A stretch of 64,000 nt of DNA. It comes from Nageia nagi (Eukaryota; Pinophyta). Of the stretch, positions 34,363-44,406 are shown in pieces. The stretch is taken from contig JBITNC010000001.1 of the NCBI GenBank assembly GCA_050084985.1, positions 116,560,001 through 116,624,000 on the forward strand, in the 5' to 3' direction. Below the pieces are notes generated by a model that did no database searches, was not told where the DNA came from, and was given only the letters and a program-made list of their open reading frames with translations. Made by a program: the position numbers and the translations under genes. Numbering within the stretch: the first letter of the stretch is position 1; each line of letters opens with the position of its first letter.

Positions 34363-35279
34363 TTACATTAAAATAGCACTAATTCCATTTCCTAAGGCAT
34401 CACATTCCATAATAAAAGTTTTTGTCAAGTCTGGTGTAGCTAATATAGAAGCTTTACACATTGCTTCTTTAAGATATTCAAAGGCCTTAGTTGCTTCTAG
34501 AGTCCAAGAAAATGCATCTTTCTTCAGTAATGTTGTTAGAGGTGCAACAATTTGCCCATAATTCTTAACAAACTTACGATAATACCCAATCAACCCCAAA
34601 AATCCTCTAAGGTGCCTTAAGGTTGTGGGAAGTCTCCATTCCTTGATGGCTTTAATTTTGTTAGGGTCTGGCTTAACACCCTCATGAGACATGATATGAC
34701 CCAAATATTCTACCTCCTGTACCCCAAAGAAACATTTGGATGGTTTTGCATACAATTGTTGTGCCTCCAATAGTTTGAGCACCCTATCAACATGTTGAAC
34801 ATGATCTTCCCAAGACTTGTTGTAGATTAGTATATCATCAAAGAATACTAGCATAAATTTCTAAGGAAGGGTTTGAAAATAGAATTCATCAAAATTTGAA
34901 AAGTGGAAGGTGCATTAGTAAGGCCAAAGGGCATGACCAAGAATTCTTAATGACCTTCATGAGTTCTGAATGCTATTTTCAGAATGTCTTCTATCTTCAT
35001 TCTAATTTGATGATATCCTGAGCTAAGATCTAGCTTGGTGAAGGATTTTGATCCATGTAATTCATCCAACAATTCATCAATGATAAGAATGGGAAATTTA
35101 TATTTAATAGTGAGCTTGTTGAGCTCTCTATAATCAGGACACATGCACCATGCTCCCTCCTTCTTAAGCACCATTACTACTGGGGAAGAGAAAGAACTTT
35201 GGCTTGGTTGAATTATACCTATTTCTAGCATTTTTGCAATCATACATTCAATTTCACTGTTCCCAATGATTGTAACCAT
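34363..35279 (-). pseudogene. chromovirus reverse transcriptase
   Basis: Motifs in order are [75 protein letters not shown] and, after a frameshift, the active site FFDD at 34834-34845. [18 protein letters not shown] and EVEYLGHIMSHEGVKPDP follow. The first residues are fused out of frame to the protease because 349 bp are missing relative to the inverted copy. Apart from that and one frameshift near 34900 the domain is well preserved. Confidence 0.85.
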
Positions 35280-35880
35280 TGGACCCCCAAGACAATATCA
35301 GTAGAACCCATTGGAATGGAAATCATTGGACTTTTTAGTACATATTCCCCCATGGTTAGATTGATATTATGGCACTTCCCTAAGTAATTTATAGTTCCTC
35401 CATCTGTAACCATCACTTGAAACTCTAGTGTTGGATATATGAAGCAATTCAAATCTTTGGCTATCTTGGAATGAATAAAATTATGTGTACTACTAAAGTT
35501 AATGAACACTATTACCTTTTTATTCTTGATATATCCTTCTATCTTGAGAGTTTGAGGAGTAGTAATTATAGCCAATGCATTACAAGATATGGTGGGACTT
35601 ATTTCTTCAATAGTAATCTCTTCTAATTCTTTAAGTGTGGATGATTTTTCTTCTTCTTCTTCTTCCTCTTCACATTCTATGTAGAATAATTTCTTCTCCC
35701 CACACTTATGTCCTTTACTATACTTGCTATCACAATTGAAGCATAGACCCTTTGCTCATCTTTCATCCATTTGTTGAGGTGTCAACCTTGTAGGTTTAGG
35801 TAAGTGAGAAGAAGGAACATTATTTTCTTAGGTGATTTGGAGGACTATAGTAGAAAGTAATATGTCACCTTTAGCATCCA
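35240..35880 (-). pseudogene. chromovirus zinc knuckle and protease
   Basis: The minus strand begins near 35880 and goes through a knuckle relic (LCFNCDSKYSKGHKCGEKK-type, near 35700-35760). A GAA-repeat acidic stretch (35645-35680) leads into the protease: TPQTLKIEGYIKNKKVIVF, INFSSTHNFI (the D-S/T-G active site appears as NFSS, Asp changed to Asn) and [19 protein letters not shown]. The upstream capsid part of gag is absent; only about 110 bases separate the knuckle region from the 5' LTR. Confidence 0.8.
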
Positions 35881-35887
35881 AACCAAA

Positions 35888-36204
35888 TGTTATGAACCAA
35901 GTTCCCAAAATAGCATAAAATCACAAGAGAAAGAGCTCAACACCTTGAATAAGAAATAAAATTAGTAATAATAAGCCACTTTAAGGGGAAACCTCCTTTA
36001 CATTACATCAAATACACAATAATAGACAATATAAATGATTATACCTCGTTAGTATATATAGGTGTCCAAGGGTTGCCACTATAATGAAAGGACACTAACC
36101 GACATAACAATAATAATGTAAGGGAATAATAATAACCATAGTGGGCTTCTATGGGACACATAATAAGAATATATGGGCTACATGAGTATTATAGGGACCT
36201 AACA
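35888..36204 (-). repeat. chromovirus LTR at the centre of the inverted duplication
   Basis: This LTR is nearly identical to 32241-32558. For the element on its left it is the 5' LTR. On its right it is followed by the purine tract and chromodomain sequence (36205-36440), as a 3' LTR would be. One LTR therefore serves both flanks. A primer-site-like stretch (TTTGGTTTGGATGC, minus strand) adjoins it at 35873-35886. Confidence 0.85.
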
Positions 36205-36440
36205 TGCCCCTCTCCTTCCAAAAAAAATGTTCTCCTCAACATTTGAGTAGTTCTGGATGCTTTTGTAGAAAATTCTCATCTTCCCATGTGGAATCTTTGG
36301 CAGGTAGGTTCTTCCACTTAATGAGGTACTCTGAAATTGATCAATTTCTTAGCTTATGGATTCTTGATTTAGTGATTACTTCTAGCTCTAATATAATGTT
36401 CCCTTCCCCATCGAGTTTTGGAAGTGTAGTATTAGGTGAT
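36205..36440 (-). pseudogene. second copy of chromovirus 3' end (chromodomain fragment)
   Basis: This is a direct repeat of 32559-32775: the same purine tract and chromodomain coding sequence on the minus strand, with a few differences. It stops abruptly near 36440, where plus-strand gag/protease sequence begins. It shows that another chromovirus end once lay to the right of the central LTR. Confidence 0.8.
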
Positions 36441-36459
36441 TTAATGAGCCATTCGTAGT

Positions 36460-37393
36460 TACCTAAACCTATAAACAAAATAATGTTCCTTCTTCTCACT
36501 TACCTAAACCTACAAGGTTGACACCTCAACAAATGGATGAAAGATGAGAAAAGGGTCTATGCTTCAATTATGATAGCAAGTATAGTAAAGGACATAAGTG
36601 TGGGGAGAAGAAATTATTCTACATAGAATGTGAAGAGGAAGAAGAAGAAGAAGAAAAATCATCCACACTTGAAGAATTAGAAGAGATTACTATTGAAGAA
36701 ATGACTCCCACCATAACTTGTAATGCATTGGATAGAATTACTGCTCCTCAAATTCTCAAGATAGAAGGATATATCAAGAAGAAAAAGGTAATAGTGTTGA
36801 TTAACTTTGATAGTACACATAATTTTATTCATTCCAAGATAGCCAAAGATTTGAATTACTTCATATATCCAGCACCAGAGTTTCAAGTGATGGTTGTAGA
36901 TGGAGGAACTATAAATTACTTAGAGAAGTGCCATAATATCAATCTAACCATGGGGGAATATGTACTAAAAAGTCCAATGATTTCCATTCCAATGGGTTCT
37001 ACTGATATTGTCTTGGGGGTCCAATGGTTACAATCATTGGGAACAATGGATTTTAATTTTAAAAAACTTTTCATGAAATTTTCTTGGGAGGGAAAAGAGT
37101 TTGAATTAAGGGGTATCAAAGCAAAAGATTGTAAGATAATTAGCTCTAATGGCATGAAAAAACTTTTGAGGAAGAAAAGAAGTGGTGTAATTATAGAATT
37201 ATGCTCACTAGATGTCCAAACATCTAAGCCAGGTAATTCTCTAGATCTCCAAAAAGTCATTGATAAGTATCCCAAGGTATTTGATACTCCCAAAGGTCTC
37301 CCCCCTAATTGAGATCATGATCATGGTATTAACTTATTTCTAAGAAGTGTTCCTCCCAACATCATACCTTACAGATATCCATATGCCCAAAAG
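36460..37393 (+). pseudogene. inverted copy: zinc knuckle and protease
   Basis: The plus strand carries the same knuckle and acidic stretch (EEEEEEEEKSS) and then an open frame at 36701-37312. That frame contains ITAPQILKIEGYIKKKKVIV, INFDSTHNFIHSKIAKDL (the region of the catalytic D-S-T; FDST keeps the Asp) and [16 protein letters not shown]. It runs on through FMKFSWEGKEFELRGIKAKD, a segment that is deleted in the minus-strand copy. This is the longest open frame in the window. One stop separates the knuckle from the protease. Confidence 0.85.
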
Positions 37394-38190
37394 AGTGAAA
37401 TTGAATGTATGGTTGTAGAAATGCTAGAAATAGGTATAATTTGACCAAGCCAAATTTCTTTCTCTTCCCTAGTAGTAATGGTGCTTAAGAAGGAGGGAGC
37501 ATGGTGCATGTGTCTAGATTATAGAGAGCTAAACAAGCTCACTATTAAAGATAAATTTCCCATTTCTATCATTGATGAATTGTTGGATGAATTACATGGA
37601 GCAAAATACTTCACCAAGCTAGATCTTCGCTTGGGATATCATCAAATTAGAATGAAGATAGAAGACATTCTGAAAATAGCATTTAGAAATCATGAAGGTC
37701 ATTATGAATTCTTGGTCATGCCCTTTGGCCTTACTAATGCACCTTCCACTTTTCAAAATTTGATGAATTCTATTTTCAAACCCTTCCTTAGAAAATTTGT
37801 GTTAGTATTCTTTGATGATATACTAATCTATAGCAAGTCTTGGGAAGATCATGTTCAACATGTTGATAGGGTGCTCTAACTATTGGAGGCACAACAATTG
37901 TATGCAAAACCATGCAAATGTTTCTTTGGGGTATAGGAGGTAGAATATTTGGGTCATATCATGTCTCATGAGGGTGTTAAGCTAGACCCTAACAAAATTA
38001 AAACCATCAAGGAATGGAGACTTCCCACAACCTTAAGGCACCTTAGAGGATTTTTGGGGTTAACAAGGTATTATTGCAAGTTTGTTAAGAATTATGGGTG
38101 AATAGTTGCACCTATAACAACATTACTAAAGAAAGATGCATTTTCTTGGACTCTAGAAGCAACTAAGGCCTTTGAATATCTTAAATAATA
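37394..38190 (+). pseudogene. inverted copy: reverse transcriptase, truncated
   Basis: Motifs are [72 protein letters not shown] and the active site FFDD at 37808-37819 ([17 protein letters not shown]). The thumb continues past a stop at 37879. The copy ends near 38190 at AFEYLK, before RNase H. It mirrors 34470-35279 on the other strand. Confidence 0.85.
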
Positions 38191-38339
38191 ACATTTGGTT
38201 CATCCACCAAATTGGGAATAGTGGCTTTTAATTTAAAAAAACTTTTCATGAAATTTTGCAACACCTTATAAAGTTGACATTTACCACTTCTTTGCATCCA
38301 AACCAATTACAATTGAGAATACGTCTTAGGAAAGTATTA
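38191..38339. other. scrambled chromovirus scraps at the right edge
   Basis: This short stretch contains pieces found elsewhere in the complex. A 36-base block at about 38222-38258 resembles 37050-37086. GCAACACCTTATAA also occurs at 32898. GCATCCAAACCAA resembles the stretch next to the 5' LTR at 35875. Such mosaic filler is typical of end-joining repair. Confidence 0.6.
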
Positions 38340-38440
38340 GTAGACATTACAATCTATCATTGCAAATTTATTCAACAACTCTTCAATGCACTTTCTCTGA
38401 GAAATAATAATCTAAAGATTAGGTCTTTGAGTGAGGTTTT
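38340..38440 (-). pseudogene. Ty1/copia RT piece, separated by insertion
   Basis: The minus strand reads ISQRKCIEELLNKFAMIDCNV, matching the copia segment ISQxKYIxDLLKRFGMxDCNP. In copia this is followed at once by VSTPM, and TPMKYNL is found at 32240 on the other side of the chromovirus complex. The two pieces were therefore contiguous before that insertion. Confidence 0.65.
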
Positions 38441-38800
38441 TTACTAAAGCTCTTTGTGCTTATATCTTAATGTTGTTTTACCTTATATATAGCATTTATT
38501 TTATAATTTAATGAATTTTGAGTTCTATATAGTAAATTCCAAGAAATAATTGTATCTTGTATTTATTATGTTTAAGAAATGCTTATTAAATGGTTGGTGT
38601 GTGTTCCTAAAACATGTTGGGTGTTTTATGTTTGCTTTTATAATTTATCAAGTGCTTTATGTGTGTGTTATCATAATAGGAGACCATGTTTATTGATTGT
38701 ATATTCATACATAATAAATTCTTTATTAAATCCCTGGTGTACCTTACTTGCAATCATGAGTTCATTTTAAGATCCCTGGGATTTTTTTGGGAGCAAACAA
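38441..38800. other. unassigned stretch
   Basis: I see no domain or repeat here. By position it may be further, unrecognisable copia sequence upstream of the RT piece. Confidence 0.35.
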
Positions 38801-38804
38801 AATA

Positions 38805-39415
38805 GGCTGGAGTCAGTAGATAAAGCATTCCAGAATGAAATGATGATGTCATAGAAGAAAGGATGAAGCTCAGTTGTGGAAAAGCCTCGATTCCAGAAGA
38901 GGTGAGGTCAGCAAGAGATAATTGAAGAAGTCAGAGCCCGTAATTAAGTGTTTCGGAAGTAAAGCATTCCAGAATAAAATGATGATGTCACAGAGGATAA
39001 GACAGTCATGTTTTGGTAAAGACTGGGTTTCAGAGATGATGAGGTTAGCAAGGGGAATTGAGAAGCTGGGGTCAGTAAATAAAGCATTCCGAAAGAGATG
39101 ATGTCAACAATTTTGGGCCTTAACCCAAAACTAGAGTCTGAAAGTGATGAGGTCAGCAAGGAGCGATCAAATAGCTAGAACCAATGAGTAAAACATTTTG
39201 GAGGTAAGAGATGATGTCATAGGGAGAATGATGTTCACATTTTTGAATGAAATCAGGTCCCAGAAGTGATGAGGTCAGTGAGGACTGATCAAATAGCCAG
39301 AGCTGATGAGTAGAGCATTCTGGAATGTAGAGATGAGGTCAGTAAAGGGGGATCGAATAGCTGGAGCCAGTAAATAGAACATCACGGTAAAGATGATGCC
39401 AGCAAGAGGTCAAAT
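38805..39415 (+). repeat. tandem repeat field, units about 110-140 bp
   Basis: Recurring blocks are AAAGCATTCC(A/G)GAA, GATGATGTCA, GATGAGGTCAGCAAGG and GATC(A/G)AATAGC(T/C)(A/G)GAGCC. The AAAGCATTCC-like block starts at 38822, 38961, 39081, 39190, 39312 and 39376. Units vary in length. The region is richer in G and C than its surroundings. It may be the U3 enhancer array of an LTR, since an LTR-like end follows near 39540-39600, but no partner LTR was found. Confidence 0.8.
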
Positions 39416-39419
39416 CATA

Positions 39420-40080
39420 GTATCATCTACAATCTACCCCATTTTTGTAATATTTTGCCAAGTGGCATATGTAGGTAGTATTAGTTAAAAGAAGGCTAGA
39501 ATCTTTAAGCCATTTTTGTAAATGTTTCTATTCTATAATTCTTGTAACTATTGTTACTACAATATAAGTATATGAAAATAAAGTGGAAAAGGGGTCAGAA
39601 GCCTAGTATTGCTCTTTACATTTGTTTTCGAAGACCTGTAGTTTTTATCAGTAATATGATATCATCTTGACCTTTCTTATCTAGCACTCGTAATTGTCAT
39701 TCTTAATTTGGTTACATCATGGTAGCTTGGCTTGTTTCTTGAATGATAATTACGAGTTGCTAGTATAACTATGTCTGCTACATGGTAGAGTAAAGCTAGG
39801 AAACTATTAGAGAGTGAGAGCTTGTACTGTAGCTGCTACACTAGATTTAGGCCAAGGTTTCACACACTATGAAAGCCCACGCTGAACTAGTGATCCACCT
39901 TTACTTTCTCTCTTGTTACCCAAACCCTTTTTGCTTAAATTCCTTGTACTCTACTCCTTTTATTTCCTTTCCTGTTACTTTTTCTACACCCAATAGATAA
40001 GGAACCGGCCTTCTCCGAAGATCAGACTATCCCCATAGTCTGTTCCTAATTTACTTTGGTTAAGATTATTCACGACGCAT
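39420..40080 (+). other. LTR-like or promoter-like region of distinct composition
   Basis: After the tandem repeats comes sequence with TTGTAACTATTGTTACTACA, AATATAAGTATATGAAAATA and a pyrimidine-rich stretch (39900-39990). This resembles the R-U5 end of a plant LTR. It is less AT-rich than the flanks. No coding sequence is visible. Confidence 0.35.
39681..39763. repeat. 22-nt inverted repeat with 38-nt loop
   Basis: CTAGCACTCGTAATTGTCAT(TC) at 39681-39702 pairs with the reverse complement of 39741-39763. There is one mismatch and one single-base gap. The intervening 38 bases hold no further pairing that I can see. It could form a hairpin in RNA or a cruciform in DNA. Confidence 0.85.
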
Positions 40081-40433
40081 ATATTACACAATCCTAATCA
40101 ACATTGATATTATGCATTAGCATGATCTAGGAACTTTGTGGCTAATGTCATACATTATCATGATCTGGGAGATGCATTATCATGGTCTAGGAACCTAGTT
40201 ATTGATATCATCATGTGTAAGATATGGCACTCAATGGAAAATCCCTTACCTTGCAGTTTATTAGACTACAAGAAACTTGGTGCTTACATAATTGACTTAA
40301 AGGATTGACATTTAGTGTTAAAGGTGTTTATCAAAATGCAAGAAACTTGATTCTTACATCATTGACTTGAAGCCATGACATTATTGTTATTTCATATGAT
40401 ATTATAAGTTAAGTTATGATTGGTTGAGACATG

Positions 40434-40608
40434 ACATCATCAAGTTAAGATTCAACATCATTAGTTAAGATGCAATATCATTAGTTAAGTTTAGATATCA
40501 TTATACAAGATATGATATCATCTAGTTACAATTTTACATCCTTTGTTAAGGTGTGGCATCATTAGTTAAGATGTGACATCATTAGTTAAGGTATGGATAC
40601 CATTAACC
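40434..40608 (+). repeat. 20-21-bp tandem repeats
   Basis: About eight diverged copies of ACATCATTAGTTAAGATGTG follow one another. Longer, looser repeats with GCAT(TA)(AT)CATGATCTAGGAA lie just upstream at 40110-40200. No gene is associated. Confidence 0.8.
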
Positions 40609-40979
40609 TTCACAATAAAACCATTATAACTTCCTATGATCTTGTCTAAGATAATTTGAGAAGGTTTGAGATTTTATGGAGTTACTGAAAGAAGTTAATT
40701 AGTTGTTAGAAATCTAGTAGTTATTCATCTTATTCATAAAATACCTAGATGATTAATTAGAAAGGGGTTGATGTTGGATGTTTATATATTATTGGTCCTT
40801 AAAGTTTGACTAGTTTAGTTAATTTGTGGAGTGTTGCAAAGATATGTAAACCTAGGAGAAGATATTGAAGACATTATTCACTCTTATATATTTGTCATTA
40901 TAATATTCCCTTACAATTAATTGATAATAAGTGTACTAAAACTAGATGTAATTCAACATTGGGAGGAACTAGTATAAAT

Positions 40980-40984
40980 ATACC
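40980..40984. repeat. target-site duplication ATACC (left)
   Basis: ATACC at 40980-40984 matches ATACC at 57370-57374, exactly outside the aligned LTR ends of the giant gypsy element. Five bases is the normal size for gypsy insertions. Confidence 0.75.
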
Positions 40985-42449
40985 TATTAGCACACCTATA
41001 AATTTACTCGATGTTTGCAAAATAATTTTACACATTTGCACCAAAAACTAAATCCTAATAGCTCTACTAATGTTGTTAATTATGTCAAATATTTTATAGG
41101 TATAATTTTGTTTCATTTTATCCTTAGAAGCCTTAAAAAGGATCAAGTTGCTCCATCACATAAGGCTCATTTCCATCGCATAAGTTTTAACTCCATCACA
41201 TAAAGATGATTTTGACTACATAAGACTTAGATTTCTTGACTACATAACATTTTCCTCCTCTATGTAAGGATTATATCATTTGCATAAAGTCATTTAGGCC
41301 CACACAAATCCTAATTTTATTACAAAAGCTATATACTCTCCACATAAGCCCTAGTTTTCCCTGCATAAGCATTATTTTCCATATAAGCCCTTTAAAAGGC
41401 CCATCAAGTATGTAATATATCTTACCAGTAGTTTACATGAATTCTAGGTACTATAATAAGGTCTTTTGATTGTTTAAAAGATTTACTAGTTGTATAATAG
41501 ATGTGTCGATCATTTATGTTATCTTTTGGTAGTCATGGTAGTGGTATTGGGTACTGGAAATAGTTTTCAAGTTTATGGCAGGTTCTCTAGTGATGCAAAT
41601 GATAGGATAAGAATGCAACAAAGTTAAGTGTCAAAAAAAGTGTACAAAGAGTATTTGAATTTGGAGAAGATTTGATAAAGTGAAGAAGTTCAAATTATGA
41701 TAGAAAAATAGAGAAATCAAATAACTTCATTTTCTTCATCATAAGTACTTTCAATGATGGTTAATCATATATCATGATGAATCAAATTCAAATTGACCAC
41801 ATAAAGTATTTCAATTAAGAGATTTGAGTTCTATCCATTTAGTTCGAAGTATGCCCAAATAATTTTATCAAATAATATTTTTTCTTATGTATTTAGTTTT
41901 TATGGGTCTATCTGATTCCAGATACATATAAATATTGCTACAACTCTAGAAAAATATTTAAACTCATTGGAGGTAAATTTAAGTGCTGACCATAGAGAAG
42001 AAGGTAATTTTAGGTACCGATAGATAGATGATCTTTCTAGTGCTAATGATCAAGAGAAAGGCCAAAATAGTGAATCAAGGTACCAAAAAGGATATCTTAA
42101 AATCAAATTAGAGTGCAAATGCAAGATAAAAATCTAGAAATGGTGTTTGGTATCATGATGAAGGTTTTGAAAAAAGTTAAGTGTTGACAAAAGTGTACAA
42201 AACTTTTAAGTCAATTTTGCACTCTGAATATGGCTAACATCATTCATGCTACTTTAGATTGAGAAAGAAAGAAATTTTACTAAGTTTCAATGAATAATAA
42301 AGGGAATCCACATTTTGGATGTTAAAGGTGACATAAACATCCTTTACACTGTAAAAGATAGTTCAAAATGCATTCTCTAACTCAAAGAAAAGAATGTCCA
42401 CACTTTGGAGAGTGTTGATATCATCAAGCTCATATGCATCTTGGAAAAC
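40985..42449 (+). repeat. 5' LTR of giant gypsy element, first part
   Basis: This is homologous to 53856-55400. Shared blocks include ATAATTTTACACATTTGCAC, the TATAAGCCCTTTAAAAGGC box and AGATTTGAGTTCTA-like text. The start TATTAGCACACC aligns with TGTAAGCACACT of the 3' copy, so the terminal TG has become TA. It breaks off where the copia element is inserted. Confidence 0.85.
41150..41400 (+). promoter_or_regulatory. CATAAG array and TATA box in U3 of 5' LTR
   Basis: About ten CATAAG or CATAAA motifs recur every 20-25 bases from 41158 on. They end in CATATAAGCCC at 41380-41390, the likely TATA box, followed by TTTAAAAGGCCC. The same arrangement occurs in the 3' LTR (54020-54290), where the TATA box reads CTATATAAGCC. 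The repeated motifs upstream of the box look like an enhancer array. Confidence 0.6.
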
Positions 42450-42952
42450 TTAAGAATAACATAAATAACTATAAGAATATGGAGCTAATCAAATTGGCCT
42501 TAGCCTTTTCCTTTATTATATTATAAATTATAGTATACATTTAGCAAATTTTTAGTACAATATTCAATTGAGCTCTATATATCTCAAACACAATAAAACT
42601 ACAAAGAGATTCTAAGAAAAACACAAAAAATGGCTTAAGTACACAACACCAAACTAAACAAAGTAAGCCCTAACCCTATCCCATATCATCCATTTGATAT
42701 ACATCAATAGTAGTTATTACATACACTAAACTAAGAATAAAATAACTAAAAATAGCCTAGGAAATATGTCTCTATATTTTGGTCATAACTTTTGACTCGA
42801 GTGTTTGTTTGAGCCCATTCTTTTTCTAGATTTCATATATTTTGAAGCTCTATGATTTTTCTATATCTTACTTAAGTAATAATTTATCAAAGAATAAAAG
42901 CATCATATTATAGCCTAAAATTTCATTTTAATGCTAGTCCTTATTTCCAACA
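42450..42952 (-). repeat. copia 3' LTR
   Basis: This LTR is homologous along its length to 47205-47712. On the minus strand it begins TGTTGGAAATAAGG, a good LTR start, and ends near 42450. The terminal CA is mutated. Confidence 0.9.
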
Positions 42953-42959
42953 TTCTCCT

Positions 42960-43756
42960 CCTTGCTAGTAAGGGGACTCACAATCAGATCTCTTAGCAGA
43001 AAATATTGATTCTTTGCTACTCCGTTGGTGAATATGTATACTAGTTGATGTTTTGTGGAGTAATAACTCAATTTCACTTATTACTTCTTCACCATGTCCC
43101 AAATAAAGTGATACTTGATATCAAAATGCTTAGACCTAGAATGATGGATAGGATTATGTGCCAACTTGATGACTCTCTAGTGTCACAAAATAAAGTAGTA
43201 GAATTCCTTTGCTTCTCTCCAATCTCTGCTAATACTTTCCTAAGCCACAAATCCTATGCACTTGCTGATGTTAGTGCAATTTATTCAACTCTTGTAGAAG
43301 ATAATGCAACTATGGCCTACTTCTTGGAACTCCATGTAATCAATTGTTATCCTAAGGAGATGCATTTTCCCCTTATGGATTTATTTTCATATATGTTAAT
43401 TCCCTAATAACTATCACTAAAACACACTAGCTTCAAATACTTTGTCTAAGTATATAGGATTCCATAATCAAAGGTGCCTCTCACATATCATAGTATCCTC
43501 TTTACCGCATTTAGGTGCAATGTGATGAATCTGCCATGTACCTAGAACATTGACAAATAATAAAATAAATATTTACCCTAATGTTACATAAAAACATGAA
43601 GCTACCCACTATACTTTTGTACTCCATTTTATTTGCTTTCTCTACTCTATCATATAAACTCAAAACTTCTCCACATGCTATTAGAGTTTCTACATGTTTT
43701 ATCTCATTCAACCTACACCTTTTCAACATGTATCTAACATACTTTGATTGACACAT
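42960..43756 (-). pseudogene. copia RNase H relic
   Basis: The minus-strand frame at 43756-43511 reads YVRYMLKRCRLNEIKHVETL, then KANKMEYKSIVGSFMFLCNI and RVNIYFIICQCSRYM. These match the copia junction of RT and RNase H (YRSLVGSLLYL, RPDIMFAVSxLSRYM). Further text down to 42960 is broken but includes the region of the active-site motifs (LVEDNA opposite strand, VALSTTEAEY relic). The plus-strand frame at 43045-43407 is a shadow. Confidence 0.75.
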
Positions 43757-43779
43757 AAATATTTCACTATTAGACTAAT

Positions 43780-44406
43780 GTAACTCCATTCCTAGGAAAT
43801 AACTCATCAAGCCTAAGTCACTAGTATCAAATTCTTTCTTCATATCCTCCTTAAATGTATGAATCAAATTTGAATTACTTACCATATAGTGCATAGCATC
43901 AACATAAAGATAAACAATCAAAATATTATTACCTTGCCTCTTATAACATAGAGTAGGTTCACTTTTGCTCCACTCAAAACCACATTTTAAGAAGTAATCA
44001 TGTATTCTAGAATACCAATATCTTGCAGCTTGCTTAGCCCATATAGAGCTTTTCTTAACTTGTAGACTTTATCTTCTTTTCTTGGTACAATAAATCCCTA
44101 TGGTTGTTCCATATAAACATCCTCATCCAAATTACCATTTAAAAAGGCATTTTTAACATCCATATGATGGAATTTCCACTTCTTGTATGATACTAATGAT
44201 AGCAACATTTAACCTATCTCCTACCTTACCACTGGAGCAAAGGTCTTCTCATAGTCCAACCCATATTTTAGAGAGAATCCTATCACAACCAATTGTACCT
44301 TATAACTCTTAATTGATTCATCACTATTTTTGTTTATTTTATAGATCCATTTATAGCCTATAACCTTATTATCCTTGGGTAAATCCACCAACTCCTAAGT
44401 ATTATT
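43780..44406 (-). pseudogene. copia reverse transcriptase relic
   Basis: The minus strand gives NTWELVDLPKDNKVIGYKWI, then SYKVQLVVIGFSLKYGLDYE, TFAPVV, HHMDVKNAFLNGNLDEDVYM and KVYKLRKALYGL. The active site reads YLYVDAM: the second catalytic Asp of YVDD is Ala. LIHTFKEDMKKEFDTSDLG and YFLGMEL follow. Motif order is complete. The YVDA change and several stops make it inactive. Confidence 0.85.

Larger units (their letters stand above)
32241..38339 (-). mobile_element. chromovirus (Ty3/gypsy) complex with inverted duplication
   Basis: On the minus strand a chromovirus runs from an LTR at 35888-36204 through zinc knuckle, protease, RT, RNase H and integrase to a chromodomain, a purine tract and an LTR at 32241-32558. 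Most of gag is missing. To the right of the 35888 LTR lies a second minus-strand chromodomain/3'-end fragment (36205-36440). After it comes an inverted, plus-strand copy of the knuckle-protease-RT region (36460-38190). This is the best preserved element in the window. The whole complex interrupts a copia RT. Confidence 0.8.

Noticed and set aside
36916-37293. 125-codon minus-strand open frame
   Set aside because: It is a shadow of the plus-strand chromovirus protease copy at 36701-37312.
39681-39763. tRNA or known microRNA gene
   Set aside because: The 22-nt arms are too long for a tRNA stem, there is no cloverleaf, and I recognise no microRNA sequence. It is left as an inverted repeat.
40434-40608. 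CRISPR-like array
   Set aside because: It is a simple head-to-tail minisatellite without spacers.
43045-43407. 120-codon plus-strand open frame
   Set aside because: It is the complement of the copia RNase H region, read on the minus strand.
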